In this document: positions 10,786-19,739 of the stretch, in pieces
Position numbering within the stretch: the stretch's first letter is position 1
Layout: each line of letters opens with the position of its first letter
Source: Parastagonospora avenae f. sp. tritici 18332-5
Lineage: Eukaryota; Ascomycota; Dothideomycetes; Pleosporales; Phaeosphaeriaceae
Length of the DNA: 64,000 nt
Assembly (NCBI GenBank): GCA_022559985.1
Contig: JAFJTR010000004.1
Location: 248,001 to 312,000 of the forward strand
Direction: 5' to 3'
Notes under the pieces: model-generated
Databases searched by the model: none
What the model saw: only the letters and a program-made list of their open reading frames with translations
Told to the model about the DNA's origin: nothing
Position numbers and translations under genes: made by a program

Positions 10786-11316
10786 ATGCCGCCCAAGAAT
10801 GCCAGTGCGAATGCTATAGCCCGCAAAGGGCCGCAGTTCAAACCACCGCGACCAGTGAAGGCACCCGCACAAGCTCCCGCAGCGACAAAACGCGCGGGAG
10901 CAGGCGCTGCAAAGAAAGCCGCTGCGAAACCAGCCCTCCAACCAGCAGCTGAGATTATCTCATCAGACGATGAGCAGCCAGAGGAGGAGCAATTCGACGA
11001 TGACGACGATCTGATGGAAGACGCGCCTGCCCCAGCGCGCAACGCCCGACCACGGCCTGCTGAAGTGCTACCAACTCCCATACCTGCACCACTGCTTGCG
11101 CGTCTACTCTACGAGAACTTCGAGGATCCGAACACTCAGATACAGAAAGGCGCCATGAACCTCGTGGAGAAGTACATGGAGATCTTCGTGCGCGAGGCGT
11201 TCGCCAGAGCAAAGCAGGAGCGAAAGCTTAGCGTCAAGGCTGGGGGGATATCGGACGGATTCTTGCAGGTGGAGGACTTGGAGAAGTTGGCGCCACAGCT
11301 GGTGTTGGACTTTTGA
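10786..11316 (+). CDS. Centromere protein X / MHF2 homolog
   Basis: Single-exon gene of 176 residues from ATG 10786 (CAGCAATGCCG); the open frame extends 5' but its extra residues look non-coding. The C-terminal ~80 residues form the histone-fold module of CENP-X: LLARLLYENFEDPNTQI, an AMNLVEKYMEIFVREAFARA helix, and the diagnostic ending QVEDLEKLAPQLVLDF, comparable to the LPQLLLDF end of animal CENP-X. In characterised systems CENP-X pairs with CENP-S (MHF1), acting at kinetochores (CENP-T-W-S-X) and with the FANCM/Mph1 helicase at stalled forks. Animal CENP-X is about 80 residues, so this protein has a ~95-residue Ala/Pro/Lys-rich N-terminal extension ending in an acidic SSDDEQPEEEQ patch, probably disordered. 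The family call is firm; the partners are inferred. Confidence 0.85.
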   Translation: MPPKNASANAIARKGPQFKPPRPVKAPAQAPAATKRAGAGAAKKAAAKPALQPAAEIISSDDEQPEEEQFDDDDDLMEDAPAPARNARPRPAEVLPTPIPAPLLARLLYENFEDPNTQIQKGAMNLVEKYMEIFVREAFARAKQERKLSVKAGGISDGFLQVEDLEKLAPQLVLDF

Positions 11317-12534
11317 GCGTCGGCTGCACTGTTTGGTGCGCGAGAGATCGTGATCATGGAGAACTACGGCGGATATCACGGAATGTATTGGACATGGCAC
11401 GCATTACTTAGACGCATGCGCCACGTCAAGCACGATGCGCCACTGGCAATTGCGCCTGAGGCGGATGGAGAGGCTCCGCGTACGACCGCAATGACACGTT
11501 CCGGCGTGGCATAGCACGGCAATGCCGCTGTCTGCCATGTCGAGACACGCTCGCAAGAACGTCTGCGACGACTGGCGACGATCGATTTGGTAGCACTAGT
11601 ACGTCTTGGGGAAACGCGGCTCAGCAACTATGTGCGACAGCTGAGAGGCTCACCGCAACGACGTCGAGTTTCACGGCCTGGTACTGGATGAAGATGAAGG
11701 CCACTTGGCATCTGGCGCGTTTGGAACACTCGACAGCGATGCCAAGTCTGACAGCAAACAATTACGTCTGCCTGGCATGAGCATGTGCCCCAGCAAAGAA
11801 ATTTTCAATCTCGCAGACCGTGTTTCCGTAGTGCTTGCCTTGTTCGGTGTGGTGTTTTCCGGGGCGAGCTCGGAAGAGTGCTCCCTGAAGCACGCTCAAA
11901 CACATCCGGAACAGGGAGTGCTTCGCAGCCTCAACACCCGAGTCGGACCCTGCACCAACCACGAACATGCACTCTTTTCGACATGTCGCGACAAGTCAGC
12001 GGCTCGCGACCGGATTTCAAGGAAAATAACAACTCTGTCGAAAACAGCTTTATTTTGAATGTGGTAACATGATGTGCCATCGCGCAGTTACTCTCACGCC
12101 AGCGTGTTCTGCGAAGCAGCCGTTGAGCCTCAAGTACCAGGGTTCCACAAGCGAAGTGGAGGCTGAAGCACTTACAGCACATCACCCGTCGCAGAACCAT
12201 CTCCATGTATCGGAGTAGCTACTAACCGCTTGCTTTCCACCTGGGCAAAACGCAATGACCCATCGCTCGGGGGCTGCCATTCATGCCTTAAGGAGCCCTA
12301 TAGGCCCCATCTCAGGCACATCTTCTCTTCCATCTGCTTCTGCTCACGTTTGCTATTGCATTTCATTTTCTATCGTTTCCTTCATTCACCACTACGGTAC
12401 CTTACCTTCGTAATACCTGGCTAGCCCAGCTTAACCTTAGAGCGCGAGTCGCCTATATCCATTCTCTCTCAGGCCATCGACAACTAGTAATACTTCAATA
12501 CTCAATTTTCGAACAACCCAGCAAAATATCCAAG
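11317..12534. other. Intergenic region, cupredoxin promoter
   Basis: About 1.2 kb with no supported gene. The last 300 bases are strongly C/T-rich (12300-12400) and end in a CAAAATATCCAAG leader, typical of a fungal promoter and 5' UTR for the plus-strand gene at 12535. Confidence 0.5.
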
Positions 12535-13433
12535 ATGTACTTCTCAAGATCCACTGTCGTCTCTGCCCTCATGGGCCTCGCTACCGCACAGTCGTCTTTG
12601 ATGGCTTCGGAGGCCATGTTGGCATCCAGCACAGCTTCGGCCTCAGGAAGCCTGTCCACAGGCAGCGCAGGAAGCGGCTCGTTGGCTGATACCACAACTC
12701 CCGCAGGAATGGTCAACACACACATCGTCAATGTCGGAGGACCCAACGGCTCTCTCATCTTTTCACCAAGCAACATCCGCGCAGCAGTTGGTGACATGAT
12801 TCAGTTCCATTTCTACGCCAAGGTATGTAACGGCACCAATATCCCACTCAAACATTGCTGACTCTCTTTGCAGAACCACTCTGTCGCCCAGTCCACGTTC
12901 GATCAGCCTTGCATGCCCATCGCAAACGTCATGTCCAACATGACCACCGCCTTCTACTCCGGCTTCATGCCCACCAACGCCACCTTTGGTTCCACATCCA
13001 ACGTCCTGACCTACACGATCCCCGTCAGGGACGAGAAGCCCATCTGGTTCTACTGCTCCCAGGGCAGGCATTGCCAGAACGGCATGGTCGGCGCCATCAA
13101 CGCGTACGTTCCCTTATCTCACCCACACGCATTTCATCAAACTAACACAATGACAGTCCCGCATCAGGCAACAGGACCATGGCTGCCTTCACCGCTCTCG
13201 CCGCACAAGCATCTGAGAACATCAGCCCCGGCCAATCTGCCGGCTCTGGCTCTGGTTCCGGAGCTGGCGGTGCAGGCGGCTCCTCGCCTTCTGGCACCAC
13301 CCCTGGCAATACCCCCATCGCGCCTTCCGGCAACGCCCCTGCGCAGCAGAGTGCCAACGTCGCACCCACTGTCGGCAGCCAGTCCATCTTCGGTCTCGGT
13401 GCTTTCGCTGTTGCTGCTTTCGCTATGTTGTAA
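12535..13433 (+). CDS. Secreted, probably GPI-anchored Ser-rich cupredoxin
   Basis: Three exons, 12535-12822, 12874-13103 and 13157-13433, give 264 residues. The introns are 51 nt (GTATGT...TGCAG) and 53 nt (GTACGT...GACAG). Residues 1-19 are a signal peptide ending ATAQ. After a Ser/Gly/Thr linker comes a plastocyanin-like domain with the fungal extracellular signature. The type 1 copper ligands are visible as H98 (NHSV), C157 (FYC), H162 (RHC) and M167 (NGM), with C109 and C163 placed for the usual disulfide. The C-terminal third is Gly/Ser/Pro-rich and ends in a hydrophobic tail (IFGLGAFAVAAFAML), consistent with GPI attachment to membrane or wall. All four ligands are present, so copper binding is likely. 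The physiological role of this family is largely unknown. Confidence 0.85.
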
Positions 13434-14004
13434 ACGCGTCCCGGGTGTGAACAATGGGTGGTGGTAGATGTTAGAGGGATTATTTATTGATACCATTTCT
13501 TGCGACTGAGCTGGCTTACGTGGAACATTTTGAGCCTTAGGGAGTTTGTCTTTTTCGTTTTATTTGTGTACGTCCTGAGGACGGAAGAGAAAATGATGGG
13601 TTTGGGGGAGGATAGATAGCAGATTAATGTAACTACTATACACATTATGTGATCTAGTTGTGCAGATGTTCTGGCTTTTTAGCGCATGCTGTGATGGAAA
13701 ATCTACTTTCTGACCATAAGCATATTTAATTCAACTTGTTCTTTCGATGTCTACTCTGGGCATCGACTGTTTTCGAGATGGTGGGACAGGCGTGGTTACG
13801 TGACACCTCATGCACCCCACACTCCTGCCGCGCGCTCATTGCTTCTTCCACCGACACGTGCGAGCATCCAACCAACCACCAGCGAATGCAACCCACCACG
13901 GCGAGCTTCACAGCTATGAACTTTAGGCTAAGCGCCGTCACCACCATGCCGTCCCACGCAACGTGGGCGGGGACGTCTGTCTTCAATCTCTCTTGGTTGT
14001 CGCA
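13434..14004. other. Intergenic, cupredoxin 3' UTR and next promoter
   Basis: 570 bases. The left half is AT-rich, consistent with the cupredoxin 3' UTR. No open frame is supported. Confidence 0.5.
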
Positions 14005-15090
14005 ATGTCGACAAGTACCTTCTGGAGCCGCTTTAGAATCGACGAAGAAGACGCGGCGCGGTGTATAAGAGCTGTGCAAGATGACTTTGTTGGGTGGCGG
14101 GTAAGGGAGTTTGAAGAGCAGGGGTGGTGTAGCTTCACGTTTGAGGTAGCGCGAGACGCGGAGATTGAGGGCGATGTTCGAATTCCTGAAAACCAGACTG
14201 ACTCTGGCGCTGTATCTATCATCGTGCAAATCAGACCCGCTCAACACGCTCTTGACATGAGCATCACACGGGCAGCAGAGAAGACGTTCCCGTCGCTGGC
14301 TCCTACGATTCGAAGTCTGGACATTGAATTGCCACAAGGATTACTCGCGTATGCGATGGAGAAGATGCTTGGTACTCCTCTGTCTCGCCTACTGCCTCGC
14401 GATTCAACTCCCAGCTCTCTTCTGCGAGCAAAACAAGAGCGGCTCGTCAGGGGCTTTGCAACAATCATGGCGCAAAGCTGGCGCTCTTCCTCCAAACCAA
14501 TTCCAAACACGCGGTATATAAGAGCCGACTCGCCCATAGACGACGAGCCATCCATGCTATCCCTATGCAAGGGCAAAGTCGGCTCAACGATCGTCTCTCG
14601 CCTCCGAAAGCTGAGCGAAGAACTCCCTGACGCTGCATTACGAGGAATTGCGAAGAGCACTTTGGCGAAAGTACAGGATCTGGATGACTATCCCGTCGTG
14701 CTGAATCACGGCGACCTCATTCCCTCCAACATCCTCGTCGACGAAGATACATGGGACATTACTGGCTTGGTAGACTGGGCGGAGGCGGAATACCTGCCGT
14801 TTGGAACGTGTTTGTATGGATTGGAGAATTTGCTTGGATATATCAGTACTGCAGGCGAATATGGGTATTACGAGAATGAGGAGCGCTTGAGAGATATGTT
14901 CTGGGAATGCTTGTTCGATGCGGTACCAGAGTTGAGGACCAGTGAGGGTGATGTGAGGACAACGAGAGATGTGGGCGTGTTGCTTTGGTATGGTATTGCG
15001 TGGGATGACGGGGCTATTGATCGCGTCGTGAATGAGATTGAGGATGGAGGTGAAGTAGCGTGTCTTCGAGCATTTCTGGGTACTAGGTAG
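14005..15090 (+). CDS. Aminoglycoside phosphotransferase-like (APH/choline kinase fold) protein
   Basis: Single-exon gene of 361 residues. I chose ATG 14005 (CGCAATGTCG) over an upstream in-frame ATG because family members start near here. The catalytic loop is HGDLIPSN, with H235, D237 and N242 matching the HxDxxxxN Brenner motif of APH-type kinases. It is followed by the metal-binding DWAEAEYLPFG segment in place of DFG. The N-lobe holds a long insertion and an RPAQHALD segment. Fungal genomes carry many such proteins; some act on small molecules, most are uncharacterised. The key residues are intact, so it is probably active, but the substrate cannot be read from the sequence. No signal peptide is seen. 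Confidence 0.75.
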   Translation: MSTSTFWSRFRIDEEDAARCIRAVQDDFVGWRVREFEEQGWCSFTFEVARDAEIEGDVRIPENQTDSGAVSIIVQIRPAQHALDMSITRAAEKTFPSLAPTIRSLDIELPQGLLAYAMEKMLGTPLSRLLPRDSTPSSLLRAKQERLVRGFATIMAQSWRSSSKPIPNTRYIRADSPIDDEPSMLSLCKGKVGSTIVSRLRKLSEELPDAALRGIAKSTLAKVQDLDDYPVVLNHGDLIPSNILVDEDTWDITGLVDWAEAEYLPFGTCLYGLENLLGYISTAGEYGYYENEERLRDMFWECLFDAVPELRTSEGDVRTTRDVGVLLWYGIAWDDGAIDRVVNEIEDGGEVACLRAFLGTR

Positions 15091-15551
15091 CCGATGCATT
15101 AATCTCCTTCCTCCAGTCTCTTCCTTCTCTTCTCATCAGCTTCCCTGAGTTCAAATACTGTCGGACAAAATCAGAGTTTACGCGATGACGTGGTTGTTGT
15201 CGCGACGCGTTTGTTTACAGTTGCGCCTGCTGTGTTGATATTGCACCAGCCGCACTTTCCTGCAGAATTTGCACCTTCCACTTCAATGCAGAGAACGTCA
15301 AACATTTTGATCTCAATTTCCTTCCACCGGACATTCGCACTTTGTTGCCGCATACAAGCTCACTGTCGCGTCACTGCAACACCGTCGCATTGACCTGCTT
15401 AAAACACGAATACAAGTGCCCAATATCAGCCGAAGACTGCAGACTGTCCGTTACGGGAGAAGATCGTACTCGCTCTACCCGGTACAGATGACTTGCCATG
15501 TCAATTAGCTGCTAAAGCATCACTAACAGAGCCACTTTAGCTGTCCCGAAG
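15091..15551. other. Intergenic region
   Basis: 460 bases between two plus-strand genes. I see no supported gene, RNA or repeat. Confidence 0.5.
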
Positions 15552-16958
15552 ATGGTCGACAAGCAACGCGCCGTCGAGCGTGAAACGCCAGTGATCGGCG
15601 ATACTCGTACAAACCATGGTGAAGGAGATAAAAATGAGAACATCCAAGTGCGACGGCCTCGCGTCAAGAAACGCGCAGGAGTCTACAACTCGCCTCAAGC
15701 TACTATTACAGATTCAACCTCCACACCATCTAGCACCGGCGGCATGGAAGACATCAGTCTCACATCCCCGTCCATTGCAGAGTCACTGAGAGCAGACCCC
15801 ATGCAGACACCAAAGCGAGCCCGAGAGTCTGAGATCCCAGAGCGAACCCTCTCTTCTGCCCTTCGTCGCCTAGTCGCAAAGCCGTCAACTTCCAAAGGAA
15901 CTGCCCAAAATCCCATCGTCCTGGACGAATACTCGCCCCGTCGCCTACCGATTCCACTACCACCACGCGACGCGCCAGAATACGAGCCACATAAGTTCAA
16001 GAATCGCCATCGGAAATTGTACACTTACCAGCCGGAACGACCGGTCCTTGCGCCCACGCCAGCTAATGGAAATAGGTTTAACGGCCATGGGAGCCGTTAT
16101 CTGGGTCGCATGGTCAATGCTAAAGGAACGGCGGTAAATTGGGCTCCTCCTGTTGCAACGACGAAACAACCTCCTCCCGTCACAGCAGCAACGCAACCTC
16201 GACCGGTCCCAGCTGCAGCAGTACAACCTCGACCCATTCCAGCAGCAGCAGCACAACCCCCCTCAATTTCTGATGGACAGGTTTTCTATGGCATCCCCTT
16301 CGCCGTCCAATTCCCCAGGTCGGCGCAATACCTGATGGACCAGTGCAACCCGGTCCCGCCCTACGAGTCCCCATACGCCCGCCACCACAGCAACATGGGC
16401 GTCACGACGAGCGGCCACAGCGAAAATATGCTGCGCAAAAAAGCAATCCAGCATGTCCGCGACTCATCGCGTCCGCAACTTCATAAGAAGATCCTGTCGG
16501 ACGACCCGGACGAGACAAGTGGAGATGACAGCGAACAGCCCGGGAGATCCCACATCTACCAAGATCCAAAAGATCACATCTCGCCGCTTATCGCGCAGAC
16601 AGCGCTGCTGAAGTCGTTGTTGCAGTGCTACGAGAAGTCTACGGATCAAGTAAGTTTAAGGGAAGATATATCACTGTTGGTCGGCGTGCAGAAGAAGAAG
16701 ATTGGAGAGTGGATACAGGCGGAAACTAAGCGCGAGAAAAAGAGCGACGAGCGCGTGAGGAGGGCAGTTGATCAGCTGCTGGCTCGCGAGGCGGGCAAGG
16801 ACCAGGAGATTAGGGGTCTGCTGTGTTCGGATGCGGATATGTGGCAGGGTGGGGTGGAGGGGGTGGCGGAGGTTTTCGGCGCGGATAGGGGTAGGGATGG
16901 GGAGATGGCAAAGAAGAGGAGGAAGTTGGGGGTATGTGGGGAGGATATGGTGTGGTGA
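15552..16958 (+). CDS. Unknown basic, largely disordered protein
   Basis: Single-exon gene of 468 residues from ATG 15552 (GAAGATGGTC). I do not recognise the family. Visible features are a Lys/Arg-rich start (RRPRVKKRAGVY), an NPIVLDEYSP segment resembling a SUMO-interacting core (hydrophobic residues next to acid), and a block at about residues 200-240 where QPRPVPAAA-type units repeat (QPPPV, QPRPVPAAA, QPRPIPAAA). The C-terminal ~120 residues are charged and predicted helical (ISPLIAQTALLKSLLQCYEK, EWIQAETKREKKSDERVRRA), ending in a basic KKRRKLG motif that could be a nuclear localisation signal. A nuclear regulatory role is possible but is only inference. The DNA for the last 40 codons is extremely G-rich. 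Confidence 0.6.
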   Translation: MVDKQRAVERETPVIGDTRTNHGEGDKNENIQVRRPRVKKRAGVYNSPQATITDSTSTPSSTGGMEDISLTSPSIAESLRADPMQTPKRARESEIPERTLSSALRRLVAKPSTSKGTAQNPIVLDEYSPRRLPIPLPPRDAPEYEPHKFKNRHRKLYTYQPERPVLAPTPANGNRFNGHGSRYLGRMVNAKGTAVNWAPPVATTKQPPPVTAATQPRPVPAAAVQPRPIPAAAAQPPSISDGQVFYGIPFAVQFPRSAQYLMDQCNPVPPYESPYARHHSNMGVTTSGHSENMLRKKAIQHVRDSSRPQLHKKILSDDPDETSGDDSEQPGRSHIYQDPKDHISPLIAQTALLKSLLQCYEKSTDQVSLREDISLLVGVQKKKIGEWIQAETKREKKSDERVRRAVDQLLAREAGKDQEIRGLLCSDADMWQGGVEGVAEVFGADRGRDGEMAKKRRKLGVCGEDMVW

Positions 16959-17157
16959 GGTAGTGAGGTGGTATGGGGGATGGATGAGTAGGAGTATGTG
17001 TACGATTGAAATGTACGCCATGATGTTTGAACTACTAAATGGTGCATACCATGAAAGAATCCCATCACTTCCACAAAACAAGTGACCTTCTCAATCCTAT
17101 TCCAATTCGTCATTTTATCTATCCGGGTATATTCCCCCCTCCAGCATGTCCCACCCT

Positions 17158-19413
17158 TTAATTTCCCTTATTCCCCCTCTTCCCACCCCTCTTACTGCGA
17201 TCAATATGCCCCGCAAGCGTCTTCTTAACATCCGTCAGACTCCTCTTATTCTTACTCTTCGCCTTGCTCAACGTCATCAAGAAATTCTTCTTCCTCGCCT
17301 TCTCCTTATTCGTCGTGCTCTTGCCCTCTGCAACCTTCTTCTCCTTGCGCTTGGCCGTCGTGGACTGGTGGTTCGTCTCGCGGTCGCCCTTGGCCATGGC
17401 GATCTTCTCCTCCTTGGTATTCTTCTTGCCCAGGCTGGCGGCGGCTTCGATGGTTTCGGCCGTGATGGCTTCGTCGGCGTGGCGGGCGGCGAGGAGCTGG
17501 GCGCGCTTGTGCGAGGGGAGGGAGGAGGATATGGCCGAGGCTTCTTGGAGGGCACGGAGTTGTTTGAGGTCGGCGGGGGTGAGGATAGTGGTCGTCAGAA
17601 GTTTGGATATGGATTTGATCTCGGGCTCTTCGCTCTTCTTGTCGTCAGCGGCGTCGGTGGTGGCGTTGCTGAATTTGCGTTTCTTGGCTGGGGGTTGTTT
17701 GGCTTTTGACTTGGATTTGTCTTTTTCGTCTTCCGAGTCGCTGATCTGGATGTCTTCGCCGTCGGACTCGACGTTGATCCAGCCACCTGAGTCGTCGCTG
17801 TCTTCGTCAGACTCGACATCCCAGGCTTTCCAATCTTCGACCTCATCAGGTTCCTCGCCGTCATCTGCGTCAGGGTCGAGACCAGCTGCCTCACGTTTTT
17901 TGCGGCGTTCCTCCTCCTTCCACTTCTCGAGCAGTTCAATACCTTCGACCTCACCGACTGCTTCTTCACCATATCTCCGCTCCTTGATCGTGCCTGCTCG
18001 GATACCCATGGCTGCGTCCTTACCACGATCACGCTTGTGTAGCAGGTCTGCGCCAACCTCGCGGTAAAGCGACAGAAGACCCTTGGCCGCCATCATTGTA
18101 CCCTTGTCTTTCGACTTGCGGTATTGGACCAGATCTTGCAAGAGTGTATCTGTCATTGCCAACGGCTGGCGAACACAAATCTCACGGATTGCGTTGAGAC
18201 CTGCTGCTGCCACCTCGGATGCTGAAGCTTCCGAGACGAACTCGTTCGCAATCTTCTGGACCAGCGGCTCAAGGACATCGGGAGGTACATAGTTGTGGGT
18301 GGCTTGCGCAAGACACGCAAGGTAGCTGGTGACAGATGCTTGTCGTGGAGTGAGGTGCTTAAGGAAGAACGAGTAGAGCGAAAGGACTGTGAGCTTATGC
18401 AGACCAACAAGCCGTGAGACAAGTTGCAGCACGAGAAGCTTGGATTCCAGCTGGAGCTTCGACTTAGAATTTTGGACATGCTTCGAAAAGAGCTGTTCAG
18501 CAAAACCCTGCGGGTCGTGAAGCAAATGTAGAGCAGAGAAGTTCAGGGGGTGTGGCGCATTCTTCTTATGTTGCTTCTTCTTGACGGCAATAGATGCCTT
18601 CCTGAGATCCCTCTGGTTCTTCTTGGACTTCTTGTTGATGCCAACCTGGTGGCGTAATCGTGCAATGTCGACGTCCTCGTCGTCATCACTGTCCTCGGCC
18701 GCCTCCTCACGCTCCTTGTCGCCTCCCAGGAAGAAGCGCACTCCGCCGGCGATGACCTTCTCGTTGTCGCTGAGTGCAGCTAGTCGCATGACCTCGACTG
18801 CTCGCGCGTCTGTCCATATCTGCCTCTTCCACATCTCACGCGCAATCTTGACTGCCCATATTCCTTTCGGAGACTCTTTGTCTGACTCGAGCAAGTTGTA
18901 CAGGACGGTTTGAATAGTGCGGTTCAGCTTGTGGTTCGTGGCTTTGACATTGGAGGATCGCAGGTCGGAGAGGATCTTGGTGAAGAGTAACTGGCGCAGC
19001 GATTTGCTCGGTGTGGAGACGAGAATTGGGAAGAGTGTGTTCAAGAGCATAGTCGAGTCTATGACATCCTTGTTCCGTAGCAGCACTATACTACCAACAA
19101 TCTTGTCTCGCAGGTCGTACTCGAGTACTTCATGATGTTGTAACAAAATCTGGGCCAACTCCCCAGGAAATTTGGAGGTGAGGTCGGGGTACCGGTCGGC
19201 GACATGCGATATAAACTCAATCAAGTCCTTGAGTGCAACCAGTCCCGAGTCTGTGGCAGAGGGGTTTTGAAGGAACAGATCCCGCAGCGTCTCGTACTGC
19301 TGGTACTGGTTGTTGAAGTCGTCACGGTAGCTCTGAGGGTCGCGCTTGAGCTTGTAGCGTAGCGCAGCATGATCTGCCTCGATCTTCTCGAGAGCGCCGA
19401 CTTTGCGCTTCAT
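17158..19413 (-). CDS. SDA1: Sda1-like 60S ribosome biogenesis protein
   Basis: Single-exon gene of 751 residues. The N-terminus has the family signature: LKRDPQSYRDDFNNQYQQYE, then LRDLFLQNPS and the HEAT-like segment FISHVADRYPDLTSKFPGEL. It continues through LLNTLFPILVS, and a NFSALHLLHDPQGFAEQLF stretch typical of Sda1. The middle is acidic (DSDDDEDVD, DESDEDSDDSGG) and the end is strongly basic (HIDRSKRGGKRGNKGN), also a family hallmark. In yeast Sda1 is an essential nucleolar/nuclear factor needed for maturation and export of pre-60S particles. It is transcribed divergently from RSE1 with 326 bases between start codons. Yeast Sda1 is about 767 residues, so the gene looks full length. 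No intron is needed. Confidence 0.92.
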   Translation of the reverse strand: MKRKVGALEKIEADHAALRYKLKRDPQSYRDDFNNQYQQYETLRDLFLQNPSATDSGLVALKDLIEFISHVADRYPDLTSKFPGELAQILLQHHEVLEYDLRDKIVGSIVLLRNKDVIDSTMLLNTLFPILVSTPSKSLRQLLFTKILSDLRSSNVKATNHKLNRTIQTVLYNLLESDKESPKGIWAVKIAREMWKRQIWTDARAVEVMRLAALSDNEKVIAGGVRFFLGGDKEREEAAEDSDDDEDVDIARLRHQVGINKKSKKNQRDLRKASIAVKKKQHKKNAPHPLNFSALHLLHDPQGFAEQLFSKHVQNSKSKLQLESKLLVLQLVSRLVGLHKLTVLSLYSFFLKHLTPRQASVTSYLACLAQATHNYVPPDVLEPLVQKIANEFVSEASASEVAAAGLNAIREICVRQPLAMTDTLLQDLVQYRKSKDKGTMMAAKGLLSLYREVGADLLHKRDRGKDAAMGIRAGTIKERRYGEEAVGEVEGIELLEKWKEEERRKKREAAGLDPDADDGEEPDEVEDWKAWDVESDEDSDDSGGWINVESDGEDIQISDSEDEKDKSKSKAKQPPAKKRKFSNATTDAADDKKSEEPEIKSISKLLTTTILTPADLKQLRALQEASAISSSLPSHKRAQLLAARHADEAITAETIEAAASLGKKNTKEEKIAMAKGDRETNHQSTTAKRKEKKVAEGKSTTNKEKARKKNFLMTLSKAKSKNKRSLTDVKKTLAGHIDRSKRGGKRGNKGN

Positions 19414-19739
19414 TTTGGCAGTAATTCAGGTGATTCGAGGGTGTCAACTCTGCAGGCCATTCGCAATCGATAACTTTTCGAGCAAAATAAAAGCGGGTCC
19501 GAGGCACTAGCGGAGGCCGGGGCAGGTTTGGCCGATGGAGCTCATGTGGGCCGCCGGAAATCTTCAAAACCGCAGCAGCCTCTCCAACCCAGCCCACTCC
19601 CACCAGCAGCGCGTCAACCTCGAGACGACTTGCGCGGCTGGCGATTGCTGCGTCTTGGTTCTAATTGCTAGCTTCAGGCACGCTTCACCGCATATCGGCG
19701 CGTCCTTAGCACCTGGGCCAGCGCCCACCACTGCCCAGC
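19414..19739. promoter_or_regulatory. Divergent SDA1/RSE1 promoter region
   Basis: 326 bases separate the start codons of SDA1 (minus) and RSE1 (plus), so both core promoters must lie here. The segment is GC-rich and I see no clear TATA box. Co-regulation of a ribosome-assembly and a splicing gene is plausible but not shown. Confidence 0.6.
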
